Shown: positions 51,282-60,805, numbered from the stretch's first letter. The stretch is 64,000 bases of DNA from Lacrimispora sphenoides JCM 1415 (GCF_900105615.1 NZ_LT630003.1:124001-188000); one strand, 5' to 3'. Notes: a model not told the origin generated them from the letters alone. Numbers and translations: made by a program.

Positions 51282-52397
51282 ATGCAATATCGTGATTTTG
51301 GAAAAACAGGAATTAAGGTATCGGCCCTGGGGTTTGGAGCCATGAGACTTCCGATTCTTCAGGAGGAACAGGTGGATGAAAAACGGGCGGTATCCATGAT
51401 CCGCCATGCCATTGATGAAGGGGTAAACTACATTGATACGGCATATCCTTACCATCAGGGAGAAAGCGAAAGGATCGTAGGAAACGCTTTAAGGGATGGC
51501 TACCGGGAGAAAACATATCTGGCTACCAAATGTCCTGTATGGAAGCTTGAAAAGCCCGAAGATTTTGATGAGGTCTTAGATGAGCAGCTTAAAAAGCTTC
51601 AGACCGACCACATTGATTTTTATTTGCTTCATGCTTTAAGCAGGGACCGCTTTGAAGATAAAGTTAAAAAATTCGATCTTGTAACGCGCATGGAAAAAGC
51701 CAGAGAAGAAGGTAAAATAAAATATCTTGGATTTTCCTTCCATGATTCATATGATGTATTTCAGGATATCCTAGATTATTATGATGGATGGGATTTCTGC
51801 CAGATTCAGTATAACTACGTGGATTTAGAGCATCAGGCCGGAGTAAAGGGACTGAAGGCTGCGGCAGACAAAGGACTTGCGGTAGTTGTCATGGAACCGC
51901 TTCTTGGAGGAAAGCTGGCTGATCCTGCGGAACATGTAAAAAAGGTATTCCCTGAGGGAAAATCTACTGTGGAATATGCCCTTGATTTTTTATGGGACCA
52001 GCAGGAGGTGAGCCTTCTTCTAAGCGGAATGAGCGACGAAAAGCAGCTTGAGGAAAACCTGGTTTATGCAGACCGCAGCCAGATCGGAATGGTAAAGCCG
52101 GAAGAAAAACAGGTTTATAAAGAGGCAAAGGAAATCTTTGATTCCATGGCCCTAGTAGGCTGCACCGGATGCCGTTATTGCCTCCCCTGTCCCTTTGGTC
52201 TGGAGATCCCGGAGATTTTTTCTTATTACAACATGACAGCTGCCCATAAAGAAAGCGAGGCAAAGGCCGGATACGAGGCTATGCTTGTAAAGGCGGAAGG
52301 CTGTAAAGCATGTCATCACTGTGAAAAGGAATGTCCGCAGATGATAAAGATCAGTGAAGTTATGCCGGAAGTAGCTCACGTGTTTGCAAAGCTTTAA
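51282..52397 (+). CDS. Aldo/keto reductase with C-terminal iron-sulfur domain
   Basis: About 371 residues. Residues 1-280 form an aldo/keto reductase barrel with 'NYIDTAYPYHQGESE' (catalytic Asp and Tyr), Lys in 'ATKCPVW' and His in 'FYLLHAL'. The C-terminal ~90 residues hold two Cys clusters, 'CTGCRYCLPCPFGLEIPEIF' and 'CKACHHCEKECPQMIKISEVM', of ferredoxin type, so electrons may pass through [4Fe-4S] centres instead of, or besides, NAD(P)H. The frame opens at 51228, but GGAGGAAG at 51271-51278 marks ATG 51282. Such proteins are common in Clostridia; the substrate is unknown. Confidence 0.92.
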   Translation: MQYRDFGKTGIKVSALGFGAMRLPILQEEQVDEKRAVSMIRHAIDEGVNYIDTAYPYHQGESERIVGNALRDGYREKTYLATKCPVWKLEKPEDFDEVLDEQLKKLQTDHIDFYLLHALSRDRFEDKVKKFDLVTRMEKAREEGKIKYLGFSFHDSYDVFQDILDYYDGWDFCQIQYNYVDLEHQAGVKGLKAAADKGLAVVVMEPLLGGKLADPAEHVKKVFPEGKSTVEYALDFLWDQQEVSLLLSGMSDEKQLEENLVYADRSQIGMVKPEEKQVYKEAKEIFDSMALVGCTGCRYCLPCPFGLEIPEIFSYYNMTAAHKESEAKAGYEAMLVKAEGCKACHHCEKECPQMIKISEVMPEVAHVFAKL

Positions 52398-52429
52398 GCT
52401 TAACTGTTGAAACAAAGGAGGGACGGTTT

Positions 52430-53929
52430 ATGCTGGAGAAACTTGATTTATCGAAAAAAATAGACAAAGAAACCTATAAAGACACTAAAACTAAGCAGGG
52501 GGAAAGGCTGGGCCTTTTGCAGCGGGAGTGCAAGGAGGCAGGAATTCCTGTTATGATCGTGTTCGAGGGCATGGGAGCATCGGGAAAGGGCACCCAGATC
52601 AACCGCCTGATTCAGGCGCTGGATCCCAGAGGTTTTGATGTATATGCCAATGATAAATCAACGGAAGAGGAACGGATGCGCCCGTTTTTATGGCGCTTTT
52701 GGACCAAGCTTCCGGCCCAGGGCAGAATCGCCCTCTTTGACAGAAGCTGGTACCGGCAGGTGACCATCGAACGATTTGAAGGCAAGATCCCGGAGACGGC
52801 TCTGCCAGAGGCTTTTCAGGATATTCTGTCCTTTGAGCGTCAGCTGACCGATGACGGTATGGTTATCATAAAGCTGTTCCTCTATATTTCTAAGGAGGAG
52901 CAAAAGAAGCGGTTTAACCGGCTGGAAGCCTCCAAGGAAACCAGCTGGCGGGTGACAGAAGGGGACTGGCGCAGGAATAAGGAATACGGGCGTTTTCTGG
53001 AAATCTCCGAGGAAATGCTTCAAAGGACGGATATGGACTACGCCCCGTGGACCATCATTGAAGGTACTGACAGAGATTATGCCTCCGCAAAAATCATCAC
53101 ACAGGTGGCGGACTGCTTAGAGGATGCCCTAAGGCAGAGGAAGCTTAGGGGAGAGAAAAAAGAAAAAGAGGTGCCGGTACGTTCGGAGAAATACCAGAGC
53201 GGAGTCTTATCCGGGGTGGACTTATCAAAGACCATGACAAAGGAAGAATATAAGAAGGAGATGAGACAGCTAAAGGAAAAGCTGGAATCCCTTCACAGCC
53301 AGATATACCGGTTAAGGATCCCTGTAGTGCTGGGCTTTGAGGGCTGGGATGCGGCAGGAAAGGGCGGGGCGATCAAGCGCCTGACCAGCCATCTGGACCC
53401 CAGAGGCTATAAGGTATACCCCACTTCGGCTCCCAACGATATGGAACGGGTCCACCATTACCTGTGGCGTTTCTGGAATCATGTGCCAAAAGCAGGCCAT
53501 ATCGCCATCTTTGACCGGACCTGGTACGGCCGGGTCCTGGTGGAGCGGATCGAGGGCTTTTGCAGCGAGGCTGAGTGGAAGCAGGCTTATCAGGAAATCA
53601 ATGAGATGGAGAACCACATGGCAAATGCCGGAGCCGTTGTCATTAAATTCTGGCTCCATATCGATAAGGATGAACAGGAAAAACGCTTTCAGGAGCGTCA
53701 GGAAAATCCGTCCAAGCAGTGGAAGATCACGGAGGAAGACTGGAGAAACCGGGATAAATGGGATCAGTATGAATCCGCGGTCAATGAGATGCTGGTACGT
53801 ACTTCCACCACCTATGCTCCATGGGTGGTCGTGGAGGCGAACTGTAAGTATTATGCCAGGATCAAGGTGCTAAAAACCGTTGTAGAAGCTATGGAGTCAG
53901 AGATAAAAAATTGTAAGAAAAATTCATGA
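52430..53929 (+). CDS. pap: Polyphosphate:AMP phosphotransferase (two-domain PPK2)
   Basis: A 499-residue protein made of two PPK2 domains. Each has a Walker A loop ('FEGMGASGKGTQINRL' and 'FEGWDAAGKGGAIKRL'), a Walker B-like motif ('FDRSWYRQV' and 'FDRTWYGRV') and a C-terminal lid ('WRVTEGDWRRNKEY' / 'WKITEEDWRNRDKW'). Two-domain PPK2 proteins (class II) transfer phosphate from polyphosphate to AMP, making ADP. The C-terminal copy is normally the active one and keeps the canonical 'GWDAAGKGG'. It starts 32 bases after the aldo/keto reductase gene with AAAGGAGGG before the ATG. Confidence 0.93.
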   Translation: MLEKLDLSKKIDKETYKDTKTKQGERLGLLQRECKEAGIPVMIVFEGMGASGKGTQINRLIQALDPRGFDVYANDKSTEEERMRPFLWRFWTKLPAQGRIALFDRSWYRQVTIERFEGKIPETALPEAFQDILSFERQLTDDGMVIIKLFLYISKEEQKKRFNRLEASKETSWRVTEGDWRRNKEYGRFLEISEEMLQRTDMDYAPWTIIEGTDRDYASAKIITQVADCLEDALRQRKLRGEKKEKEVPVRSEKYQSGVLSGVDLSKTMTKEEYKKEMRQLKEKLESLHSQIYRLRIPVVLGFEGWDAAGKGGAIKRLTSHLDPRGYKVYPTSAPNDMERVHHYLWRFWNHVPKAGHIAIFDRTWYGRVLVERIEGFCSEAEWKQAYQEINEMENHMANAGAVVIKFWLHIDKDEQEKRFQERQENPSKQWKITEEDWRNRDKWDQYESAVNEMLVRTSTTYAPWVVVEANCKYYARIKVLKTVVEAMESEIKNCKKNS

Positions 53930-53956
53930 CCGCTTGTTTTTTCGCTCTTTTTCGTG

Positions 53957-54031
53957 TAAAGTAGAAAAATAGTAAACGAAAGCAGGAGAAAACATCCTGC
54001 GGGTCTACTTTAATGCCCAAATAACATGGGC
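53957..54031 (+). ncRNA. Structured leader candidate before the BaiN-type flavoprotein gene
   Basis: TAAAGTAGA (53957-53965) pairs perfectly with TCTACTTTA (54004-54012) and encloses a GCAGGA/TCCTGC hairpin (53982-53987/53995-54000). A GCCCA/TGGGC hairpin (54015-54019/54027-54031) follows. The arrangement lies 45 bases before the start codon. It matches no riboswitch consensus that I recognise. Confidence 0.4.
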
Positions 54032-54074
54032 GGAAAAGAGGAAATCCCTTCCAGGGTTAGAAAGAGGAATAGGC

Positions 54075-55331
54075 ATGAATACGGTTTTAATCGTGGGCGG
54101 TGGCGCTGCAGGGATGCTGGCTGGAATAGCAGCAGCCATGAAGGGCGGTACCGTCCACATTTTTGAGAAAAATGAAAAACTTGGAAAGAAGGTCTATATC
54201 ACCGGCAAGGGACGCTGCAATGTGACCAATGCCTGTGATACAGAGGAGCTGTTCGGAAACGTAGTGACCAATGCCAAATTCCTTTACAGCAGCTTTTACG
54301 GCTTTACCAATTTTGATATGATGGACTTGTTGGAAGATCTTGGCTGCTCCTTAAAGACAGAGCGGGGCAACCGGGTATTTCCGGCTTCTGATAAGTCTTC
54401 AGATGTAATAAAGGCTCTTACAAAAAGGCTTTTAGATCTTGGAGTCTCCATCCATTACAGAAACCAGGTGGAGAATCTTTTGATAGAGAATGGCACACTT
54501 CTGGGTCTGGAGATAAAAGAGGCCGGGAAAAAGGCAAAGGTGTACGGAGATTCCGTGATCGTAACCTGCGGCGGATTGTCCTATCAGGCAACCGGCTCCA
54601 CAGGAGACGGTTATGAGATGGCAAAAGAAGCCGGCCATAAGGTTACCTCTCTTTCTCCCGCCCTGGTTCCCTTTGTGGCAGAGGAGCCGGTGGTAAAGGA
54701 GCTGCAGGGCTTATCCCTGCGTAATGTGGAGGCTTCCATATTAAACGGTAAAAAGGTGGTTTATAAGGAATTCGGGGAAATGCTGTTTACCCATTACGGG
54801 GTCAGCGGTCCGGTACTTTTAAGCGCCAGCAGCTATGCGGTAAAGGAACTGAAGAAAGGGCCTTTGACTCTTTCCATTGACTTAAAGCCGGCTCTTTCCG
54901 AAGAACAGCTTGACACCAGGATTCTGCGGGATTTTGAAGAGGCCGCTAACAAGCAGTTTAAGAATTCCCTGGATCATTTGTATCCTTCCAAGCTGGTGCC
55001 GGTCATGGTGGATAGAAGCAAAATACCGCCGGAGAAGAAGGTCAATGAAATCACCAGGGAAGAACGTCAGCGCCTTGTCCGCGCAACCAAAGGCTTTCTT
55101 CTGACGCTTACAGGACTTCGGGGCTACAATGAAGCCATCATCACCCAGGGCGGTGTTTCTGTTAAGGAGGTTAACCCTTCCACACTGGAATCCAAGCTCC
55201 TTCCCGGTCTTTATTTTGCCGGAGAAGTGCTGGATTTAGATGCAGTGACCGGAGGCTTTAATTTACAAATCGCCTGGTCTACGGGTTGGGCGGCCGGAAG
55301 TGCTGCCGGAGAGGAGAAATTCAAAGGATGA
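54075..55331 (+). CDS. BaiN/HI0933-type NAD(P)/FAD-dependent oxidoreductase
   Basis: A 418-residue flavoprotein of the HI0933 family (YhiN, BaiN). FAD-binding motifs are 'TVLIVGGGAAGMLAGIAAAMKG' at the N-terminus, 'KLGKKVYITGKGRCNVTNACD', 'VTCGGLSYQATGSTGDGYEMAKEAGH' and the C-terminal 'GLYFAGEVLDLDAVTGGFNLQIAWSTGWAAG'. BaiN has been tied to bile-acid reduction in Clostridium scindens, but the family is widespread and its role here is open. It overlaps the cmk gene by four bases, so it heads the cmk-ispH-rpsA cluster. Confidence 0.92.
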   Translation: MNTVLIVGGGAAGMLAGIAAAMKGGTVHIFEKNEKLGKKVYITGKGRCNVTNACDTEELFGNVVTNAKFLYSSFYGFTNFDMMDLLEDLGCSLKTERGNRVFPASDKSSDVIKALTKRLLDLGVSIHYRNQVENLLIENGTLLGLEIKEAGKKAKVYGDSVIVTCGGLSYQATGSTGDGYEMAKEAGHKVTSLSPALVPFVAEEPVVKELQGLSLRNVEASILNGKKVVYKEFGEMLFTHYGVSGPVLLSASSYAVKELKKGPLTLSIDLKPALSEEQLDTRILRDFEEAANKQFKNSLDHLYPSKLVPVMVDRSKIPPEKKVNEITREERQRLVRATKGFLLTLTGLRGYNEAIITQGGVSVKEVNPSTLESKLLPGLYFAGEVLDLDAVTGGFNLQIAWSTGWAAGSAAGEEKFKG

Positions 55332-56023
55332 AAAAAGTTTATAATATAGCCATCGACGGACCGGCCGGGGCAGGAAAGAGCACCATTGCAAGGTCTGTTG
55401 CAGAAAAACTTCATTTTGTTTATGTGGATACGGGTGCCATGTACCGCGCTATGGCGCTGCATTTTTTAAGAAATGGAATCCCGTCAGATGATGAGGAAAG
55501 GATTTCAAAGTCAGCCGGAGAGGTGAACGTCACCATCTCCTATGAAAACGGGATGCAGCAGGTGATCTTAAACGGTGAAAATGTTTCCGGACTGATCCGC
55601 ACAGAGGAGGTCAGTGCCATGGCTTCTGCGGTTTCCGTTTACATGCCGGTGCGCAATAAACTGGTGGAGCTTCAGCAGAATCTGGCCTTAGAAGAAAATG
55701 TCATCATGGATGGCCGGGATATCGGAACCTGCGTGCTTCCGGAGGCGGACTTAAAGATCTATTTAACAGCCAGCAGCCTGGTCCGGGCAAAAAGGCGGTA
55801 TGAGGAGCTTAAGGCAAAGGGAGAGGAATGCAGCCTTGATGACATTGAAAAGGATATCATTGAACGGGATTACCGGGATATGAACCGGGAGAATTCTCCC
55901 CTTAAGCAGGCAGAGGATGCAGTCCTTTTAGATTCTTCCGCCATGACCATTCCTCAGGTAGTGGACCGGATTCTTGCACTTTTTCAGGAAAGAAAAGTAG
56001 AAGGAGGAAGCCTATGGAAGTGA
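55328..56023 (+). CDS. cmk: Cytidylate kinase
   Basis: A 231-residue CMP/dCMP kinase using ATP. The P-loop 'IDGPAGAGKSTIAR' is at residues ~9-22, then 'YVDTGAMYRAMAL' (nucleotide-binding Asp and Tyr-Arg), 'VIMDGRDIGTCVLP' (CMP contact) and 'KDIIERDYRDMNRENSPL' (lid and base-recognition region). The start ATG overlaps the stop of the flavoprotein gene (ATGA); GAGGAG lies 11 bases before. The 3' end overlaps ispH by ten bases. Confidence 0.95.
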   Translation: MKKVYNIAIDGPAGAGKSTIARSVAEKLHFVYVDTGAMYRAMALHFLRNGIPSDDEERISKSAGEVNVTISYENGMQQVILNGENVSGLIRTEEVSAMASAVSVYMPVRNKLVELQQNLALEENVIMDGRDIGTCVLPEADLKIYLTASSLVRAKRRYEELKAKGEECSLDDIEKDIIERDYRDMNRENSPLKQAEDAVLLDSSAMTIPQVVDRILALFQERKVEGGSLWK

Positions 56024-56865
56024 TTGTTGCCAAATCCGCCGGGTTCTGCTTTGGAGTAAAGCGGGCGGTGGAACAGGTTTATGAACAGCTGAAAAGAGAT
56101 GACAAACCCATCTATACCTATGGCCCCATCATTCATAACGAGGAAGTGGTACGTGATTTAGAGGAAAAGGGAGTAAAAGTCATTCATTCGGAAGAGGAGC
56201 TTGAGAAGGTCAGGGACGCAGTCGTTGTCATAAGATCCCATGGAGTAGGGAAGCGGATTTATGAGATCATGGAGCAAAACGGGATCGAGATTGTAGACGC
56301 AACCTGCCCCTATGTGAAGAAGATCCACAGGATCGCTGAGGAGCAAAATCAGGCGGGAAGGCGGCTTCTTATCATCGGGAATGAATCCCATCCGGAGGTG
56401 GAAGGTATTAAAGGCTGGGGAAATGACAATACTTTAGTGGTGGAAACACCCGAGCAAGTGGAAAGATTACCTCTATCGGAAGGGGAAAAGCTGTGTATTG
56501 TATCACAGACGACATTTAATTACAATAAATTTCAAGATTTAGTTGAAAAAATTTCTGAAACGCGGTATGATATACTTGTTTTAAATACGATTTGCAATGC
56601 AACACAGGAAAGACAGGTGGAAGCAAAGCGGATAGCTTCAGAAGTGGATGCCATGATTGTTATAGGCGGAAAAAGTAGTTCCAATACCCAGAAGCTGTAC
56701 GACATATGCCGAAGGGAATGTAAGAACACTTACTATATCCAGACACTAGGTGATTTAGATCCTGATTGTGGAAATTCTGTGCGCAGCGTAGGTATTACAG
56801 CCGGGGCTTCAACCCCGAATTATATTATCGAGGAGGTTCATACTAATGTCAGAGTTAAGTTTTGA
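56014..56865 (+). CDS. ispH: 4-hydroxy-3-methylbut-2-enyl diphosphate reductase
   Basis: A 283-residue iron-sulfur enzyme for the last step of the MEP isoprenoid pathway, giving IPP and DMAPP. The three Cys ligands of the [4Fe-4S] cluster are Cys12 ('[11 protein letters not shown]'), a central Cys in '[11 protein letters not shown]' and Cys in '[12 protein letters not shown]'. 'SHGVGK' and '[11 protein letters not shown]' contain the substrate-binding His residues. AAGGAGGAAG precedes the ATG within the cmk end. It overlaps the S1 gene by 20 bases. Confidence 0.95.
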   Translation: MEVIVAKSAGFCFGVKRAVEQVYEQLKRDDKPIYTYGPIIHNEEVVRDLEEKGVKVIHSEEELEKVRDAVVVIRSHGVGKRIYEIMEQNGIEIVDATCPYVKKIHRIAEEQNQAGRRLLIIGNESHPEVEGIKGWGNDNTLVVETPEQVERLPLSEGEKLCIVSQTTFNYNKFQDLVEKISETRYDILVLNTICNATQERQVEAKRIASEVDAMIVIGGKSSSNTQKLYDICRRECKNTYYIQTLGDLDPDCGNSVRSVGITAGASTPNYIIEEVHTNVRVKF

Positions 56866-57943
56866 ACAAATGTTAGAAGAATCATTGAAAACTATACGTA
56901 CAGGAGAGATCGTCACTGGTAAAGTCATCGACGTAAAGGAAGATGAAATCGTCTTGAATATAGGTTACAAGTCCGACGGCATCATTCCGCGTAGCGAGTA
57001 CACGGATGACCAGAATTTAGATCTTACAACTGTTGTACAGGTTGGTGAAGAGATGGAAGCCAAAGTCATCAAGGTAAACGATGGCGAAGGCCAGGTAGCC
57101 CTGTCTTACAAGAGATTGGCAGCAGACAGAGGCAATAAGAGATTAGAAGAAGCATTTGAAAACCACGAGGTACTTATTGCAAAAGTTGCGCAGGTACTTG
57201 ACGGTGGTTTAAGTGTGGTTGTAGAGGGAGCAAGAGTCTTCATTCCTGCAAGCCTGGTATCCGATAGCTATGAGAAGGATTTATCCAAGTATGCAGATAA
57301 GGAGATTGAATTTGTCATTACCGAATTCAATCCTAAGAGAAGAAGAATCATCGGCGACAGAAAGCAGATCATGGTAGCAAGAAGAGCCGAGCTGCAGAAG
57401 GAATTATTTGAAAGAATCCATACAGGTGATGTGGTAGAAGGTACCATCAAGAATGTAACCGATTTTGGTGCATTCATTGATCTTGGCGGTGCTGACGGCC
57501 TGCTTCATATTTCCGAGATGAGCTGGGGCAGAGTAGAGAGCCCGAAGAAAGCTTTCAAGGCAGGAGAGAAAATCAAAGTCCTGGTTAAGGATATCAACGG
57601 TGATAAGATCGCCCTCAGCTTAAAGTTCCCGGAGACAAATCCGTGGAAAGATGCTTCTACAAAATATGCAGTAGGCAACGTAGTAAGCGGAAGAGTTGCA
57701 CGTATGACGGATTTCGGCGCATTTGTTGAGCTGGAGCCAGGCGTAGATGCACTGCTTCACGTATCCCAGATCTCCAAGGAGCATGTGGATAAACCTTCTG
57801 ATGTTTTGGCAATCAGCCAGGAAATCGAAGCCAGAGTGGTTGATTTCAACGAAGGCGAAAAGAAAATCAGTTTAAGCATTAAAGCACTTCAGTCACAGGA
57901 TGAGGCTGCAGACGACGGAACAGTATATTCTGACGAAGTTTAA
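56846..57943 (+). CDS. rpsA: S1 RNA-binding protein, ribosomal protein S1 homolog
   Basis: A 365-residue protein with four S1 OB-fold domains (about residues 15-85, 100-170, 185-257 and 272-342). Typical strands are '[29 protein letters not shown]', '[35 protein letters not shown]' and '[34 protein letters not shown]'. It binds mRNA and the 30S subunit. The N-terminal 10 residues are encoded inside the ispH 3' end; a GAGGAGG site there serves the ATG. In some Clostridia these two genes are fused. It ends with a short acidic tail. Confidence 0.94.
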   Translation: MSELSFEQMLEESLKTIRTGEIVTGKVIDVKEDEIVLNIGYKSDGIIPRSEYTDDQNLDLTTVVQVGEEMEAKVIKVNDGEGQVALSYKRLAADRGNKRLEEAFENHEVLIAKVAQVLDGGLSVVVEGARVFIPASLVSDSYEKDLSKYADKEIEFVITEFNPKRRRIIGDRKQIMVARRAELQKELFERIHTGDVVEGTIKNVTDFGAFIDLGGADGLLHISEMSWGRVESPKKAFKAGEKIKVLVKDINGDKIALSLKFPETNPWKDASTKYAVGNVVSGRVARMTDFGAFVELEPGVDALLHVSQISKEHVDKPSDVLAISQEIEARVVDFNEGEKKISLSIKALQSQDEAADDGTVYSDEV

Positions 57944-57966
57944 GCATAATAGAAGATAGAACCTAT

Positions 57967-57996
57967 AAGGAAGTGGAGAGATCCACTTCCTTTTTA
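57967..57996 (+). terminator. Intrinsic terminator after rpsA
   Basis: A perfect 11-base stem AAGGAAGTGGA / TCCACTTCCTT with loop GAGA is followed by T residues. Confidence 0.93.
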
Positions 57997-58032
57997 GTGC
58001 AAAAAAACCTGTAGAAAGAAATGAGGTACAAT

Positions 58033-60093
58033 ATGAAAAACAGGATTAAGTTCTGTCTGGCAGCCATTCTTGTGCTGTCTCTTCTCCTGACTGGGTGCCG
58101 GAAGAAGATAGAGACACCTCCGGAGCAGACAGCAGCCCAGCCTGTCAACGTTCAGGGAGAAGCGGGAAGTGCTGCATCGGATGAGTCAGCGGTCGTGCGG
58201 CTGGAGGATGACTATTATGATCATGTGGACCGGAAAATCCTGGACCAGGTGGAAATACCGAAGGATTCCAGCGGATGGAGTTATTTTTATCAGCTGGAAA
58301 AGGACTCCTATGAAGTTCTTGAGGGGGTATTGGAAGAGGCTGTAAAAAACCGGAAACAGGCAAAGCCAGGTTCCCTGGAGCAGAAAATTGCGGACTTATA
58401 TTTAACGGCTCTGGATATGAAAGGGCGGGAAAAAGCGGGATTTGGCCAGCTTAAACCCTATCTGGATGAGTTGAATAATGCCTCAGACATCGATGGGTAT
58501 TTAAAAGCAGTGGGAAACATCTATGGGGATCTGGGAGTAAACAGCATTCTTACGGTACAGTGGATGGAAGATATGAAGGATTCCAGCCGGTACGCCCTGT
58601 ACGTGGATGGAGCGGATCTTGGTCCGGGAAAGGAAACCCTGGAGGATAAAACCCAGGCAAAGCTGATGGACCGGTACCAGGATTACATCAGAAGTACCCT
58701 GGAATATACGGGCATGAGCCGTGAGGAGGCAGAGAAAGCTGCTGCTGATATTATGGCGCTTCAGAAGGATTTAGCTGCAAGTGCCCTTCCCTTAAGCCAG
58801 CAAAATGACCCCGATATCATATACAACCCCTATTCCATGAAGGATTTAAAGGGTTTGCTTCCGGAAGGTGCTGCCGATTCTTATCTTTCGTCGGCGGGAT
58901 TGACCGATGTTGATACCTTAGTGGTAACCCAGAAGGCGCAGATGGTAAAAATCGGTAAGTATCTGACCAATGATCATCTCCCTGTTTTAAAGAACTATTC
59001 CATATTCAGCCTGGTGAATGATTTTGCACCATATCTTACCCCTGAAATCAGAGATAATTATCAGGACTGGAATAATACCCAGAACGGTATTAAGGAAAGA
59101 AAGACCGACCAGAAGCTGGCTAGTGAAAGAACCCAGAATATGCTTGGGTTTGAATTCGGCAGGCTATATGTGGAAAAGCGTTTTTCAAAAGAAGATAAAA
59201 CGGCCATTGAAGAGATGGTCCGCCATATCCTTGAGAATTATAAAAAGCAGATTATGGGCCTGGACTGGATGGGAGAAGAAACAAAGTCAGCCGCTATTAA
59301 AAAGCTGGATAACATGACCCTTAAGATCGGATATCCGGATAAATGGCCCAACGATTATGCAAAAGCCACCATTACACCGGTTGAAAAGGGGGGGAACTTA
59401 ATCAACAATGTCATTTCCCTTACAAAGGCTCAAAATGCTGTGAACAGGGAAAAGGTCCGTAAACCGGTGGATAAAACGGAATGGGGCATGACGCCTCAGA
59501 CGGTGAATGCCTATTATAATCCCACTGGAAATGAAATCGTATTTCCAGCCGCCATATTGCAGGCACCTTTCTATGATGCTGACAAGGATTATGCATCAAA
59601 TCTGGGAGGGATCGGAACGGTCATTGCCCATGAAGTCAGCCACGCCTTTGATTCCTCCGGTTCTCTTTATGATGAAAATGGAAATTATCATGTATGGTGG
59701 ACCAGTGAGGACAGAGCCAAATTTGAACAGCTGGCGGACCAGGTGGTGGCCTACTATGACGGGCAGGAAGGTTATAAAGGACGTCACGTAAACGGAGCAC
59801 AGACTTTAAATGAAAATATCGCGGATCTCGGTTCCATGGCCTGCATCACCTCCATTGTTGGAGATGATGCAGAGAGTCTGAAGCTGGTTTTTGAGCAGTT
59901 CGCAACCATATGGGCGGCGAAATATACACCGGAAAGCATGATCAGGAGGTTAAACACGGATGTTCATTCTCCGGCCAAGGTGAGGGTTAATGCAGTGCTT
60001 AGCGCTACCGACGCTTTCTATAAGGCTTATCCGGAAATAAAGGAAGGAGATGCCATGTACGTGGCACCCCAAAAGCGGGTGAAAATCTGGTAA
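58033..60093 (+). CDS. M13 family metallopeptidase, lipoprotein (PepO-like)
   Basis: About 686 residues with a lipoprotein signal peptide (lipobox LLTGC, Cys22), so it acts on the outer face of the membrane. It is a neprilysin-type zinc endopeptidase: His533-Glu534-x-x-His537 in 'IAHEVSHAFDSSG', third zinc ligand Glu594 in 'LNENIADLGS', substrate-binding 'NAYYNPTGNEIVFPAAILQAPF' and the conserved C-terminal 'VHSPAKVRVNAVLSATDAFYKAY'. It probably trims extracellular peptides. ATG 58021 is in frame, but TGAGGT six bases before ATG 58033 and the signal peptide favour the latter. Confidence 0.93.
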   Translation: MKNRIKFCLAAILVLSLLLTGCRKKIETPPEQTAAQPVNVQGEAGSAASDESAVVRLEDDYYDHVDRKILDQVEIPKDSSGWSYFYQLEKDSYEVLEGVLEEAVKNRKQAKPGSLEQKIADLYLTALDMKGREKAGFGQLKPYLDELNNASDIDGYLKAVGNIYGDLGVNSILTVQWMEDMKDSSRYALYVDGADLGPGKETLEDKTQAKLMDRYQDYIRSTLEYTGMSREEAEKAAADIMALQKDLAASALPLSQQNDPDIIYNPYSMKDLKGLLPEGAADSYLSSAGLTDVDTLVVTQKAQMVKIGKYLTNDHLPVLKNYSIFSLVNDFAPYLTPEIRDNYQDWNNTQNGIKERKTDQKLASERTQNMLGFEFGRLYVEKRFSKEDKTAIEEMVRHILENYKKQIMGLDWMGEETKSAAIKKLDNMTLKIGYPDKWPNDYAKATITPVEKGGNLINNVISLTKAQNAVNREKVRKPVDKTEWGMTPQTVNAYYNPTGNEIVFPAAILQAPFYDADKDYASNLGGIGTVIAHEVSHAFDSSGSLYDENGNYHVWWTSEDRAKFEQLADQVVAYYDGQEGYKGRHVNGAQTLNENIADLGSMACITSIVGDDAESLKLVFEQFATIWAAKYTPESMIRRLNTDVHSPAKVRVNAVLSATDAFYKAYPEIKEGDAMYVAPQKRVKIW

Positions 60094-60108
60094 GACAAGA
60101 TAAGAGTG

Positions 60109-60150
60109 GCTGCGGCAAATAGTTATGCTATTTTGCCGCAGCTTTTCTTT
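60109..60150 (+). terminator. Intrinsic terminator after the M13 peptidase gene
   Basis: GCTGCGGCAAA (60109-60119) pairs with TTTGCCGCAGC (60132-60142), followed by TTTTCTTT. Confidence 0.92.
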
Positions 60151-60191
60151 CTGTGCTTTTCTGTGATGGACAAAAAGATTTCACAAAAATC

Positions 60192-60220
60192 TTGACAACT
60201 GCCCTGCGTTAGTGTATACT
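60192..60220 (+). promoter_or_regulatory. feoA: Promoter of the feo operon
   Basis: Consensus TTGACA (60192-60197) and TATACT (60215-60220) are 17 bases apart. The transcript would start near 60227, just before the Fur-box-like dyad. Confidence 0.85.
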
Positions 60221-60231
60221 AACTATTGCGT

Positions 60232-60250
60232 AATGGGAATGATTCTCATT
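60232..60250. promoter_or_regulatory. Fur box-like operator of the feo operon
   Basis: AATGGGAATGATTCTCATT is a 9-1-9 inverted repeat with one mismatch and closely resembles the 19-base Fur consensus built of GATAAT-type units. It overlaps the start of transcription, where bound iron-loaded Fur would repress. Confidence 0.8.
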
Positions 60251-60355
60251 AATATTATTAAATAACATTTCATAGGTATACCTTTACGTCCCGCAATGCA
60301 GAACTGGCCCCTGTCCTAAATGCAAGGGCAATATGAAAAAGAAAGAAGATGATGG

Positions 60356-60571
60356 ATGATGCCTCTGACAATGGTGAGAACAGGCGAACCGAATGTGATC
60401 CGCAAGGTAGGCGGCAAGGAGGAAACAAGACGCTTTTTAGAGAATCTGGGCTTTGTGTCCGGAGGAGTTGTGACGGTTGTTTCTGAAATGGGCGGTAATA
60501 TGATTGTGAATGTTAAGGATTCCAGAGTGGCCATTGGCAAAGATATGGCCAATAAGATTCTGGTGGAATAG
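60356..60571 (+). CDS. feoA: FeoA family protein (first copy)
   Basis: A 71-residue SH3-like small cytoplasmic protein needed with FeoB for ferrous iron uptake. 'KEETRRFLENLGFVSGGVVTVVSEMGGNMIVNVKDSRVAIGKDMANKILVE' is the typical FeoA fold, ending in the 'A/K...I.V' strand. Two adjacent ATG codons (60356, 60359) are possible starts; the ribosome binding site is weak. It begins the operon under the Fur-type operator, 15 bases before a second feoA. Confidence 0.92.
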   Translation: MMPLTMVRTGEPNVIRKVGGKEETRRFLENLGFVSGGVVTVVSEMGGNMIVNVKDSRVAIGKDMANKILVE

Positions 60572-60586
60572 AGAGGGAGGAAGACA

Positions 60587-60805
60587 ATGACATTAAAGGA
60601 AATTCCATGCGGAAAAACAGTTAAGGTAACAAAGCTTACCGGGGAAGGACCAATCAAAAGACGGATCATGGACATGGGAATCACAAAAGGTGTGGACATT
60701 TATGTGAGAAAGGTTGCTCCCCTTGGGGATCCGGTTGAAGTGACGGTAAGAGGATATGAATTATCCCTGCGGAAAGCGGATGCGGAAATGATTCTTGTAG
60801 AGTAA
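60587..60805 (+). CDS. feoA: FeoA family protein (second copy)
   Basis: A 72-residue FeoA, clearly different from the first copy: 'MTLKEIPCGKTVKVTKLTGEGPIKRRIMDMGITKGVDIYVRKVAPLGDPVEVTVRGYELSLRKADAEMILVE'-like pattern with 'RRIMDMGITKG' and 'LGDPVEVTVRGYELSLRK', the best known FeoA signature. It has an AGGGAGGAAG site. Two unequal FeoA proteins before FeoB are common in Clostridia and may form a hetero-complex with the transporter. Confidence 0.94.
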   Translation: MTLKEIPCGKTVKVTKLTGEGPIKRRIMDMGITKGVDIYVRKVAPLGDPVEVTVRGYELSLRKADAEMILVE

